A stretch of 64,000 bases of DNA from contig JAAKBF010000009.1 of the NCBI GenBank assembly GCA_012656075.1, positions 868,001-932,000 of the forward strand, in the 5' to 3' direction. Positions 11,601 to 21,766 of the stretch are shown piece by piece; position 1 is the first letter of the stretch, and every line of letters starts with the position of its first letter. Made by a program: the position numbers and the translations under genes. The notes beneath the pieces were generated by a model. The model made no database searches. It was given only the letters and a program-made list of their open reading frames with translations, and was not told the DNA's origin. This stretch comes from Phytophthora hibernalis (taxonomy: Eukaryota; Oomycota; Peronosporomycetes; Peronosporales; Peronosporaceae).

Positions 11601-12122
11601 AATGCACTACCTGTAGACTTTCACAAGAAGATTGTCGCCATGCGCACGGCTACCGAAATAAAAGCACTAGACGAGCTGATCAAAGAGCGACGGCTCCAAC
11701 CTGCCCAGTTCAAGAAAGCAAAAGATGGGCGCACTATTGTGCTCCCGTTCCAGTTTGCCACAGAAATCCGAGCTTCTTTGAGCACAGAACTGAAGCAGCA
11801 GCGAACAAAAGCGGCTCATTGGCCCCGTGATCACGTTATGAAAGGCTTACGGCCGTCAACTAAGGAAGAAGACCGAGAGGTGTTGACACTAGAGCATTCG
11901 TCTGTGAATGTTTTCGAAAACGTTGACTCAAGCGCAAATTTGTGTCTCGACGTTCACTTATCTCCATCGGAAACACACCAACTCTATCTGAATATACATG
12001 ATGATCCGCGCGATGTCGTGGAACGCTTTACTCGGCGCTTTTCACTCACCAACACGCAGCGACATTTTCTCTTGCAATTCGTTGAGAATCGGCTTGAACA
12101 GTTCACCAACCTCCAAGTATAA
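8652..12122 (+). CDS. four-exon, ~1085-aa unknown protein with repeated FHPKIN-like motifs
   Basis: Exons are 8652-9349, 9418-9608, 9681-9786 and 9861-12122. All three introns are GT-AG, 68-74 bases, and the phases agree. Exon 1 needs one extra base in the A5 run at 9247-9251; with it the coding length is exactly 1086 codons. The N-terminus is acidic (MDESDVFQDFGSD). The C-terminal half is basic, probably coiled coil, and repeats motifs such as LTFRPKINKK, CTFHPRIN and the FERLYSDAFQRQ/SLYQRGIEQRRR type. Such motifs recur in uncharacterised protist proteins, some linked to flagella or basal bodies. The last 60 residues contain an LDVHLSP...IHDDP...VVERFTRRFSL segment that looks like a small conserved domain. 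Function is unknown. Confidence 0.75.
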
Positions 12123-13024
12123 TTGGTTGTTGCCTTGGTGTGCCTTGAAGGTTAAGAAGCCGAACATTTTGTAAATGTAAACTTGAAATGCCAGACAGAT
12201 CGGAAGCTATGGTAAAGTGTGCGCGTGCGACTTTTAGCTATGAAGACATTGTTGTAGCTCAGGAAGCCCGCGAGTTGACTGCGAAACCAACTGCCAGAAG
12301 CCAACGCACGGGAAAGGCGCGGTCGAAAGGTGGAGAAGATGGCGAGTGGAGCGCTGCAAGTGGAATTTTTGACAGCAAGCACAACGCCGGAGAAAGCAGT
12401 AGTCGTCGAACTAGGAACTAGGAATGTGAACATGTATCTCTACATGTAGACCATCGATCGCCCTACTTACCGACTTTACAAACTGCAACATGCTTTGAAA
12501 AAGCTGTGAAAGGAATCTTGCACAGCCATATCCTACATCAACATGTAAATCGATGGTAGACGTGTAAGGATCATCTTTTTAGAGTTTTGATGTTGCAGTG
12601 TATTCTTGTGTCGTCAACAACATCGATGAAAATCGCTTTTGCACGGCGACGACGACAATTTGTATGAACAGCAGACACGAGGGCTTTGGCCACGAGCGTG
12701 CAGGTCCCTGGTGAAGATTCTGTTGAAGTCTCACGGCAAAGCATCGTTCATCCTATTCATTCAGCTGCCTGGTCTGTTATGTACTTCAGCTTCAGCTTTT
12801 GCAGCTGCGCTGACCACGGGCAAGCACGGTGAAATTCATCGTGAATATCAGTAGTGTTGCAACGACAACAATGGGATAGTCAAGCAGCAGAGGCCGGTGG
12901 ACCAGCGCCAACGTAGCATCATTGACGAAGCCGATCGAAGTCGCAGGACACATCACAGCTGCAGCACGCGAAAAAGCGTGACGACCAGATCCCCGTCCGC
13001 CTCAAGGCCCGCCCTTCGTCGCTT
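12123..13024. other. intergenic region, one TACATGTA site
   Basis: The short open frames here have no recognisable features. TACATGTA occurs at 12441-12448. Nothing else is evident. Confidence 0.5.
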
Positions 13025-13902
13025 TTAGAAGAGCTCGCGGGCTTCGAGTTCCAGCTTGGACAGTGTCTTTCTGGCGTCTGGCGAGCGGATAGTGAGTCTG
13101 CGACTGGACTTGTCGGCCGTCAGATCCATCGTCTCCACGACGATCGCGTCCACGGCCAGGAGCGGCGCGTCCACCTCGCAGCGGTCGCTCCGCAGCAGCA
13201 GCTCAATGTCCTCGTTCGTGTACAGTCCGAAGAAGTTGACGGACTTGATGCGGCACTTGAAGCGGAGGTCTGCACAGCACATGCACATTGGGTCAGACGA
13301 GCGGTCTCGGGTCCGTCTGCTTCTCGGCGTTGAAGTGCGTCGAAGCCGGTCCCTGAGCGAGGTACCTTGGCAGTCTCGTCCTAGCGTCACGTCCAGCGGA
13401 ACGGAGCTGCTCCCGCGCGGCTTGATCTTGCGGCCATAGAGCACAGGCAACAGGTAAGCGGCCACATAACGGCTCAGTGTGGACGCCACGTGACTCACCA
13501 GCAGCTCGGGCGCCGCCAAGAGCTCGTGCACGGCGAAGAACGAGTCGGCGCCGCTGAGCGTGCGACTGCAGCCGCGCATGACGCGGTCGGCCACCAGCAG
13601 CGCTCGCTCCGGATGCGCGTCGCCGCCCACGTGCGCGCCCACGATGCGCTTGACGGCCGCCACGAAGGCCTCGGTGCGGTGGTCCCCACGAAGCGCACGC
13701 CGTTGAGCATCATCTCCTCGCGCGTGGCGTCGCGGAAGGCCTGCGCCGTGTCCACGTCGCACTGCACGGGCAGCGGGATGGAGGCCAGCCGCTCCGCGAA
13801 CGCCTCCAGCGCCTCTTTGTAGTCGGCCGGCCGCGGAGCGCGCCCCAGAGCGCGGCGCATGGCGCGCACGAGCTCCACGTCCAGCAGCGTGGACGTCGGC
13901 AT
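13025..13902 (-). CDS. unrecognised 260-aa protein, two exons
   Basis: The start is MPTSTLLDVELVRAMR at 13902. A frame change at the C4 run 13684-13687 (one base missing) joins VRFVG to the frame beginning DHRTEAFVAAVKRIVG. A 96-base GT-AG intron at 13270-13365 (branch-like CTGAC, ending CTGTGCAG) has no stop, so the frame also reads through it. After both corrections the coding length is exactly 261 codons. The middle is helical (HVASTLSRYVAAYLLPVLYGR) and the end is charged (SKLELEARELF). No domain is recognised. It is very GC-rich in third positions, like its neighbours, which supports a real host gene. Confidence 0.65.
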
Positions 13903-14368
13903 TACGGGCGACTTATGAAAAGGCGGAGGATCGCAATCTTATTCCTCTCGGGCAGTGGCACTTAGCAGAGACACGGGCTACTGCGCTCCTGCTCAGCACC
14001 TTGAAGCTCCAACAAGACAAGATGTGCTTTTGAGGTTGTTGTTGTTCTCTTCTTCCATCTAGGTCTCTATGCTCTCTGCTACTGCTACTTGGGCTGAAAC
14101 AAGCCTGCGCTGCTGTACGAGGCCAACGCTGTCTACGCATTGCGCGCGGCGAACACGACATGTAGTTCTTGACTTCATCCATTGCCATTGGGTTCATTAA
14201 ATACCTCTCCGCGGGCTTTACGAGCCACAGCCAGTGGTGCTCGGTGGCTGTCGCGGCCGCGCAGCCCTCATAAGAGACCGGGCCGCGCGCACACTCGCAC
14301 CACGCCGCGACGACGAGAACCGGGTCGCTACGCTGATTTTGCTGTCACTGCCTGGGGGCGCTCGCTGC

Positions 14369-15193
14369 TCACTTGATGACGGCGAAGCGCTCGCTCATGG
14401 CCAGCAGCTTCATCTCGGCCGGGTCCTTCTGCTCCGTCACGTCGTAAATATTCACATAGTAGCCCTCGGCAATGGGCATGCCCCAGTACACGCGGCGCCA
14501 GCGGAACGCGCCGTCGTTGGCCACGCGCTGCGCGATGGTGGTCGGCACGGTCCACGCCACGTTGCACACGTCGATGCGCACGCACTGCACGCTCGGGTCC
14601 AGCGCATCCCACTGCACATCGGCGGCCTGGCCGCGCACCCAGCCGGCGAACCGCGGGCCGTCGGGCGACGTGATGCGCAGGCGCTGGTTGAGGCTGCCTC
14701 CGGCTGCAGCGGCCGCTGCCGCCTCTCTTAGCTGCTCGTCTCCTCCAGCCAGGTTGGAGGGCAGCGTGGCCGAGAGCGACGACGCTGAGGAGCTCGTGGG
14801 CGTGCTGTTGTTGCTGTAGATGACGGGGCCACTGCTGTGGTTGCCGTGGTTGTAGTTCTCGCTGACGGTGCGTCGCCGCGAGCGCCCGCGGCTGTGCCGC
14901 CTCCGGCCGCTCACCCAGAGCGCGGGCATGGCGTGGATCTGGTGCGACGGCGCCGGGATGGTGGCGGCCGTCACGTCGAAGCGGTCGTCCTCGCTCTCGC
15001 CCGAGCCGTCCACGGCGTCCTTGTCCCAGTTGCTCGACTGCGCGCGGCACCGGGCCGACTTGGGGGCTGCGCGGCTGCGGCCCATGTGGTTGGGGCCCTG
15101 GTTGCCCCCGGCGGCGGCCAGCAGTGACTCGGTCGTGTCAATGGCGGCCGGCGCTTTCCGAGGCGACGCGGCGTTCCAGCACTTGAGGGTCAT
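14369..15193 (-). CDS. unrecognised protein with low-complexity N-terminus and a conserved-looking C-terminal domain
   Basis: I chose the ATG giving MTLKCWNAASPRK; the frame is open another 50 codons upstream (to 15343), but that part is low in complexity. About 274 aa. Residues 1-170 are Ser, Ala, Arg and Asn-rich. Residues about 170-274 look like a folded beta-rich domain: LRITSPDGPRFAGW, then VQWDALDPSVQCVRIDVCN, then FRWRRVYWGMPIAEGYYVNIYDV. This layout (a 'substance of the complex plus bonding in a beta-sandwich') resembles extracellular or wall-protein Ig-like modules, but no signal peptide is visible, so I do not assign a function. Confidence 0.55.
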   Translation of the reverse strand: MTLKCWNAASPRKAPAAIDTTESLLAAAGGNQGPNHMGRSRAAPKSARCRAQSSNWDKDAVDGSGESEDDRFDVTAATIPAPSHQIHAMPALWVSGRRRHSRGRSRRRTVSENYNHGNHSSGPVIYSNNSTPTSSSASSLSATLPSNLAGGDEQLREAAAAAAAGGSLNQRLRITSPDGPRFAGWVRGQAADVQWDALDPSVQCVRIDVCNVAWTVPTTIAQRVANDGAFRWRRVYWGMPIAEGYYVNIYDVTEQKDPAEMKLLAMSERFAVIK

Positions 15194-16265
15194 GCGCTGC
15201 TGTTCGTGAGCAGCTGTCTGTGAGCTGCTGTCTGTGAGCTGTGGGCTGGGGGAGGAGGCGTGTGGCCTGCTCGTCCGTGGGCCTGTCGCTGCTGCTGAGT
15301 CTACTACGCTACGCGTCCGTCCGGCGCTCCACCAAGCCCTCAATCGCAGAATGGGGAGCGGATTCGACTTTGACGCCAGCGCCGCCCAGGAGGGAGCCGC
15401 AGTGGCGCCATGAGGGGAAGGTCAAGGAAAGGAGGGAAGTGGTTCCAAATTTGACTGTGGCGATTGCCATGCGTCGCGTTTCCACCCGCGCCTCCCTCCC
15501 GCGCCCGTTCGCTCGCCCTTACAAAGTTACAGTGTAATAGCACAAACGGGACACCATAGAACCCTCCCAAACTGGATGCCCCCGCAGTGCGGGCCGCACA
15601 CTGCGATACACTTGTACGGAATCATACATGTACGGTACTGAACGAGCTGCACTGCAAGCGCCACGCCCGACTTGCACCGTAATGCAAGAGCAGCTGTGCA
15701 TTTGCAGCGACCCTGCTGCCGCTGCGCTGCAGTCGATGCCAAGAAACCGAGGGGGTGCTCTGTCGCGGTCGGCCCTCAGCGGCTCATCTGCAACAACTCG
15801 TGTCCGCCTCGATGCAACGCACAGTTCATTACCCGAACACGAGGCAGCCCTCGCTTGCTGTTGCCACCTTCTCCGCCAGCCTGGCGTGCGGATCTCGCCG
15901 CTACATGTAGCGCCGCGGATCATCTGCATACAACAGCACGTGCGCCGCCGGCTATCGAACGTATGAGCGCCCGGCACGGCGGGCGATTTGCACGGCCAAA
16001 TTGGCGAGATCGCGCTGCCTCGTCTTCGGGCATTGAGGACACCTGCAAGTTCATATCCGAGTTGAAGCGGCGGCGGTTGCTGTAAACGAACCCAGGAGTG
16101 ATAATGCCCCGGCACGCAACTTTGCAGCAGTCCAGACGTGAGCCCCACGAGAGCTCCATTACGCTACAACTTTCCTACAATTTTTCCCGATCGCATTGAA
16201 GCCCTACAAGGCGCGTACATGTATTTCAGACTACCCGTACCGTAGAATTGCTATAATACTGTAGG

Positions 16266-16325
16266 TAGCGGCAGAATGATCATACTGCGGCTATAGGTAG
16301 CCGCAGTATGATAATTCTGCCGTAG
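16266..16325. repeat. inverted repeat, 28-bp arms with a 4-bp loop
   Basis: The left arm at 16266-16293 (TAGCGGCAGAATGATCATAC...) pairs with the right arm at 16298-16325, with one internal mismatch and a few end mismatches. It lies in gene-free DNA and could be the ends of a very small foldback element. Confidence 0.8.
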
Positions 16326-17253
16326 TGCATCCCGTGCTGCCGATGGCCAAACCACCGGTATCCATACTATAATACATGTGTACTGTATCGCTATAGTCTG
16401 CCACCTGATGGGCGCGACGACGATCGTGGTCACCACGCCGTGGTCCACGGTGGTGCTCGCTGGTGACGATCCTGCGCATGCATCCGAAGAGCATCGAGGC
16501 CCCATTTCGCTGCTATAGAGCGGAGCGCAAATCGTCCTGGTCGGCTTGGAATCAAACCCAAAACTTTGGTGCATTGCAGTGCCTCGCAATTGCGCGTGCA
16601 AACACGCCGAAGCCACCCTGGCATAACGGGCGGGGATTGGTCGAAAAGACAGTTCCTCGTCGATTTTCAGCCTGTCCGCAGCGGATAAAGCGCTGCATGC
16701 TCCGTACCAAAGCGTGCAGAGTCGGGCTCGACAACAGGCATCACCTCAGTTCCAGCGCTGCATGTAGACCAGCAGAGATTGTAGTTCAGCTGCGGACGTA
16801 CGTCAGCGCTGCGCCGTTGAGAGATATGGTGGACGCGGCGACAGTCGGTGGGAGTTTTTGGATCGCAGAGCAGCAGAGCAACATCTGCGCCAAGTTGGTT
16901 GGTGGACGACATCCGACATGCGCGATTCGCCGGCGTGCGCAGCAGCAGGGTCACGAGGTCACCGCGTAGTCACTACTGCTGCTTCTTAATTCAAGAAGCT
17001 GGACCCAAGTTGGGTCCGCCAGCGCAATCACCACGGCCAGGCCGTGTGGCTTTCAATTCCGTAAACGGGTTCACCCAGTGTGGCGGTGGTGCGAGCTTCC
17101 GTCTTATGCCTTGATACATTTGCTTGCTGCGCGCACTCGTCGTTGCAAGGCCGTTCCGGAGCGTTTCCTCGCGAGCACGACAGGCAGCACACCCTCGCGC
17201 CAACAACATTTCCCACCCGCCCGCATTTTCATGAGTCATGAGTCATGACGCAC

Positions 17254-17280
17254 GACCGGGCTGCATTCAGTAGCCCGGTC
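17254..17280. repeat. perfect hairpin, 9-bp arms
   Basis: GACCGGGCT at 17254-17262 is repeated inverted as AGCCCGGTC at 17272-17280 with a 9-base loop. It is isolated, with no T run after it, so it does not look like a terminator. Confidence 0.6.
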
Positions 17281-17362
17281 CGAAAGTATTGCTTGCTACT
17301 ATTATACCGTAGTAAGCAGCACAGCGCAACAGGCTCTTGCTCATACATGTATTAGAATGTCT

Positions 17363-17418
17363 CGCTGCGGCAACGGAGGCAATCGTTGGTCGCTGCGGCA
17401 ACGGAGACAATCGTTTGT
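17363..17418. repeat. 28-bp tandem direct repeat, two copies
   Basis: CGCTGCGGCAACGGAGGCAA... at 17363-17390 is followed at once by a copy at 17391-17418 with two differences. Confidence 0.85.
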
Positions 17419-17490
17419 CGTTGTTGCCCTTCAATTCTACGGTACGACCGACATTACGACCAGCGAGAATGGCTTCGCTTTTGTAGTGTG

Positions 17491-17535
17491 AGCACTGCTG
17501 AGTCAGCAGTGCTCAACGATATCGATGATATCGTT
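17491..17535. repeat. two adjacent perfect hairpins
   Basis: AGCACTGCTGA (17491-17501) pairs with TCAGCAGTGCT (17503-17513) around one base. One base further on, AACGATATC (17515-17523) pairs with GATATCGTT (17527-17535) around GAT. Both stems are perfect. Confidence 0.8.
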
Positions 17536-17889
17536 ACGGTATGTAGTGTTTTCACTGCATCCGCTGGGTCAGAGTCAGACCCAAGCGCTTGTCTAACGTG
17601 GCTGAGAGCTAGAGTCGGTAGCTTGAGCGCGATTGCTTCGAGTTACAGCGACCATCACTAGCGAATGTAGAGGTAGAAGAAAGCGCTGGCTGGGCATATG
17701 ACCTCAGCTTGGGGTGGCAGGCGTTGTGTGCTTGCGTCGGATGATTCCAAAGTCAGTGCTTGAGAGACCCAAGCAACACAGCGCCATAGTCGCCCCCGAT
17801 GCAATGTGTATTCAATAGAAGTGCGTGCAGATAGAAATGATAGTCACAAGACCTCACGGTATCTATCTCAGCGGCCCATACAAGATCTA

Positions 17890-19420
17890 CACCTTTTACC
17901 AGGCAGGCTGGGCGTTTTCACAAGCAAAACGGATTTGGCCTGCTTGTGCAACTTCATAATTCAACAAAAAAGGACGCTTGTCAGGCAAAGTGGGTTTCTG
18001 ATATATTTTTCCCACGCAAAGTGGTTTCTATCAAGACTACTTTCCTAGCTCCATGTCTTCCCCACGCTCGGCAAGAAAAATACTTTTGAAGCAGTGTCGC
18101 TCCATACGCCAGACCAATCGCTGCGTTAGGACTTCCTTGTTGCTTTCTACGGCCTCCTTCATGAGTGCCATTCTGTTCGCTGCCAGCGTTATACTGGCCT
18201 CGTAAAAGCAACTCACGCCGCTTAGTTGCAAGATGCACCTTCATGTGCGCCTTCAACACGCTGAAGCAGCCCTCAATTGCATTGCACATCGGGCTGTACG
18301 GTGCTAGCCGTAGGATGACCAGCTTGTTGCTGTTGACAATGCCATCCGCGACAAGCTGCGAGCGAGCCAGCGTCTCGACCTGACTGTGAGCGGGGGCGTT
18401 GTCGGTAACTACGACAACTTTCTTGCCCACGCAGCACTCCTTGTACTCGTCGCTGTTGAGCGCAGCCACGAACAGGTCCGCGACGAAGCGCGCATTCTCC
18501 TCCATGTGAATGGAGCCGTCGTGCGTACGCAGCAATACTAGCCCGTCGCCTGGCGACACACCGCACTGGACGTGAAGATTCTTGCCTTTTGACGACGGCA
18601 GGGTGACGACTGCACGCTCCCCGACACGAGCCCAGCCTTGGTTGCGCGACAGGTAGATGTTGAAGTTGGTTTCGTCGTGGTAGACGATCATGTCCCCTGC
18701 CGCCACGTGCGCGTTTAACGCTTTCGCAAACTCCATTCGCTTCTCTTTGTTCACGGCATTGTTCATGGCGGCCTTCTCAATTCGAAGTCCCTTGACGGTG
18801 TACAACATGCCGTGCAAAGCGCGGTGGATGGAGGTGATGCTCACGTCCACTGACAAGTCGCTCAGCAACCTGTCCTTCATGACGGCCATCGTCATATCCG
18901 CCTGCTCGTCCAGGTACTCCTCGAGCTTGGACATGACCTCGACCGTCATCTTCACACACGCAGTCCGCACGCCGCCACGCGGCTGCTGCTCGATGCTGCC
19001 CTTAGCTGCGATGCGCCGGGCAGTGGCGACGGAGACAGCATTGCTAGCTGCGATGGCTAGCCAATCTTGGCCAGTAAAAGCGTCAAGTACGCGCTTCTTC
19101 GCGCTGTTGCGCTCGAACTGCTTGGCTTCACGCGATACGAGGGGTGGTGTCTGGAGAGTCGCTGGCGTGACATTGTTCGAGGGGTGTTTGGGGAGGCTTG
19201 GGGAGGAGGCGAAAACGCAAATGAAGGAGTGTCGGCATGGAGACCACGGCTGCTTCGCCAGTATCGAGTGGCTGGCGCTGCTTCCCGCTAACAAACCAAT
19301 TAGGTTGGAAAAATCTAGCGCCAACCCGCTTTGGCTGTAAAACCTTATTTTAGGTTAATTTATAAAACCTCTATTGACCGCTTTGCTTGTGAAAACGCCC
19401 AGCCTGCCTGGTAAATGGTG
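17890..19420 (-). mobile_element. complete Tc1/mariner element A with 38-bp TIRs and TA target duplication
   Basis: The ends are CACCTTTTACCAGGCAGGCT... (from 17890) and the inverse of CACCATTTACCAGGCAGGCT... (to 19420), alike over about 38 bases with one mismatch near the tip. TA flanks both ends (17888-17889 and 19421-19422), as expected for insertion at a TA target. The length is 1531 bp with one transposase gene on the minus strand. Confidence 0.92.
18037..19324 (-). CDS. Tc1/mariner (IS630-type) transposase of element A, DD42E spacing
   Basis: The order is: N-terminal HTH (VLDAFTGQDWLAIAASNAVS), a second DNA-binding part, then the DDE core. Catalytic Asp 1 is in MIVYHDETNFNIYLSRN, Asp 2 in VVVVTDNAPAHSQ, and Glu in PMCNAIEGCF, with 42 residues between Asp 2 and Glu by my count, longer than the classic 34. 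The motif usually NPIE is NAIE here. Near 18190-18205 the frame steps by one: the reading after RGQYN continues homologously as ASITLAANRMALMKEAV and ends GEDMELGK at 18037. That tail matches the fossil at 3.0-3.8 kb. The break lies after the catalytic core and is either decay or a sequencing error. It would excise and reinsert element A. Confidence 0.85.
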
Positions 19421-19422
19421 TA

Positions 19423-21052
19423 CACCTTTCCAGTGCAATATGAGACTGTGCCAGAGCAATGCGAAATGGTTGAAAGTAATTTACCCAAGATAGTTATATT
19501 ACGTCATTTATATCACTGGCTCTGAAGCCAAAGAGATTAGTGCCAGAGCAAGTGAGACCAACCAGGGCCTCCTTCATTTTCCAATCTACCGACCCGACCA
19601 CCAGCCATTATGCCTCGAGCCCAAAGCCTCCGATCTTCCACGACCCCGCCCCGTCGTACCGCGACCGCGGAGGAGCGTCAGCGCGTGCTGGACGCGTACG
19701 GGGCAGGTGACGACTGGCTAATGGTGGCAAGGTACAACAACGTGTCGCGTGCTGCAGCATACCGGCTGTGCAAGTCGGGGATCCCAGCCCGCCCCGGAGA
19801 GGAGGTGGTCGCGCCACCTGCGTGAAGTGCACGGACGAGATGGTGGCGGCGCTGGAGGGATACCTGGAAGACGAGTGCACTTTGACGCTTGTGCAGCTTC
19901 AAGACAAGCTCATGCAGCACTTCGAAGTGGATGTCTCTACATCTACCATCAGCGCGAAGCTTGTAAGCAAGCTAATTTCGTTGAAACAGGTACAAACTTG
20001 CTGCATTTTATTATTAACTTTACAAATGTTTTTTCCGTTTGTTCATCTGGAATTGTTTATTGTTATGGTGATATATGTGCGTGCTTTAGATTCGTAAGGA
20101 ACCAACCACATGCAACAATGAAGTGAATAAAGCTAAGCGGTTCACGTTTGCTACTGAACTCGTACGCCACCAAGCCAACGGCGAGTACATTGTGTATTAT
20201 GACGAGTCCAACTTCAACCTTTTCTGCATGCGCACCCAAGGACGTGCCCCAGTCGGCAAGAGAGCGGTCGTCAAGACGCTCCCATCAAAGGAAAGAACCT
20301 ACAGCTACAATGTGCAGTGTCCGTCGAGGATGGACTCGTGGTGTATCAGCTGCAGCGAGGCAGCATCCGCTTGGAGGTGAACGCCGCGTTCGTCAAGCGT
20401 ATCTATGAAACGGTGAAGGCGTCCGACACATATCGCGAGTTCTTCGTGGACAAGAAGGTAGTCATCGTGCTCGACAACGCCCCCGCCCATAACCAAACAG
20501 AGGTGCTGTTGGAGGAGGCGATTGCCGAGCACGGTGATCTTGAACTGCTGCGACTCGGCCCGTACTCGCCGATGCTGAATCCCATTGAAGGTAAGGGCAT
20601 AAAATTGTGTAGCTACGCTGTATTGATTATTTTTCTAACGCTATATATGATGCTGCTTTATGCAGGGTGTTTCAGCGTCTTCAAGTCGCGCGTGAAGGCC
20701 TACTTGTCGCTGCATCGGCAGCGCATGTTCGTGCAGGGTGCGCATCGAAGCATGACGGAAGCGAGGATGTTGCTGCTCGAGGATGCTGCCAACGCGTCGA
20801 TCGGCTGCATAAATCGTCACTTGGTCGTGTCGATGGCGCTGCACTGCCAGCGCGCTGTCGCGGGCGCGTTAAAGCTAGAAGACATGGAGTACGGTGCTTA
20901 GTTGTGGTAGTTTACTAACATGCAATCTCATTTGCCCTGGAGCTAATATCGTTTGCGTGGGCGGCACCCAATTTAAATTTTAAATTTTGGGCCCAAAATT
21001 AAAAAGCCGCAAACAATCCGAGTTTGCGTCTCTTATTGCACTGGCAAAGGTG
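19423..21052 (+). mobile_element. complete Tc1/mariner element B abutting element A, TA on both sides
   Basis: The left end CACCTTTCCAGTGCAATATG... at 19423 is mirrored at 21052 by the inverse of CACCTTTGCCAGTGCAATAA..., about 25 bases alike with one indel. TA lies at 19421-19422 and 21053-21054. The left TA is the same dinucleotide that bounds element A, so the two elements sit end to end. Length 1630 bp. The interior near 20970 is very AT-rich. Confidence 0.88.
19610..20901 (+). CDS. Tc1/mariner transposase of element B, two introns, DD37E spacing
   Basis: The N-terminal HTH (RQRVLDAYGAGDDWLMVARY) aligns with that of element A. Two GT-AG introns are seen: 19990-20089 (100 bases), joining LISLKQ to IRKEPTTCNN, and 20591-20665 (75 bases, stop-free), joining LNPIEG to CFSVFKS. 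Single missing bases at the G4 run 19777-19780 and near 20320 break the frame; with both restored the spliced length is exactly 373 codons. Catalytic Asp 1 is in YIVYYDESNFNLF, Asp 2 in VIVLDNAPAHNQ, Glu in LNPIEG, 37 residues after Asp 2. The protein ends KLEDMEYGA. It is probably close to functional if the frame breaks are sequencing errors. Confidence 0.85.
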
Positions 21053-21290
21053 TATACTGGTTGAGGCTTCTTTGTTTAAGTATCAACCACACATCAACGC
21101 AAGTACATGTGCAAGGGGAACGACCTCATGTCGTACTTGGAGCTGATCATCAGGCCAGCGTAGTGCACCCTTGTGGTATCACCAGCTCTTCATTTCACAG
21201 TGGCGTCGCCTGGCGGTCTCTTTTGCAACCCCCTGCTGCTGCTGCTATTGCGGCGACTGCTGCCAGCGTCTCGGTTGGATGCTCCGATGC

Positions 21291-21313
21291 CGCAAATATT
21301 CAAAATATTTGCG
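21291..21313. repeat. perfect AT-rich hairpin, 10-bp arms
   Basis: CGCAAATATT (21291-21300) pairs with AATATTTGCG (21304-21313) around CAA, in the spacer between element B and the CLC gene. Confidence 0.7.
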
Positions 21314-21665
21314 CCAGCGCGCTAATCCCCACAACTCTGCGGAACCATGGTCGCCACAAGCTCGTGCTCGCCACCAGCGCTCCTGGTCAGCGCGCTTGGT
21401 GAGCTTTTGCCTGTCACATACATTGGTCCGATCTCTGCCGCGCATCGATACAAATTTTTCACTGTGGACCACCTGGTGCAAAACCTCCAGCACCCAGTAA
21501 ACGCCGTTTGGCTAAATATCACCAATTCCCACAGGTTACATTCCCAGCCCCTTCTGATTACGTTCCCAACCCCTTACACATCCCAGCCTCCATGATTCCG
21601 ATCCGATTTGCCCGCACATCAGCTTTGCCAGCCTCCTGCCATCTCCGATATCGCCCAGCGCGATC

Positions 21666-21695
21666 TTGACCGATTATCCACTGATAATCGGTCAA
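21666..21695. repeat. perfect palindrome, 13-bp arms, upstream of the CLC gene
   Basis: TTGACCGATTATC (21666-21678) and GATAATCGGTCAA (21683-21695) are exact inverse copies around CACT. It ends 71 bases before the CLC start codon and about 40 bases before the initiator match, so it lies where a regulator could bind, but this is inference. Confidence 0.85.
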
Positions 21696-21733
21696 TAATT
21701 ATCAGACATATCTGCCGCCCTTTGGTCCCTCCG

Positions 21734-21740
21734 TCACTCC
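21734..21740 (+). promoter_or_regulatory. oomycete-type initiator (Inr) match for the CLC gene
   Basis: TCACTCC fits YCAYTYY and lies 26 bases before the ATG at 21767. It also sits in a pyrimidine-rich tract, as initiators often do. Confidence 0.4.
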
Positions 21741-21766
21741 TGCATTATCCTCGCAGCTCGCACTCG

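Larger units (their letters stand above)
15194..17887. other. gene-free, palindrome-rich region
   Basis: No supported gene in about 2.7 kb, although many GC-rich open frames exist on both strands. It contains four TACATGTA sites (15625, 15902, 16216, 17344), a 28-bp direct repeat and several perfect hairpins listed separately. Confidence 0.5.

Noticed and set aside
12188..12421. 77-codon plus-strand frame after the four-exon gene
   Set aside because: Starts 66 bases after the previous stop, probably within its 3' UTR; polar low-complexity product with no motif.
14234..15127. Long plus-strand frames opposite the 14-15 kb gene
   Set aside because: Shadow frames of a GC-rich gene; compositions rich in Arg/His/Ala/Val with no domain.
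15519..17239. Several open frames of 60-210 codons on both strands
   Set aside because: They overlap each other, are Cys/Arg-rich and show no coding bias; high GC removes stops by chance.
17254..17280. Hairpin considered as a bacterial-type terminator
   Set aside because: Eukaryotic context, no T run and no upstream gene.
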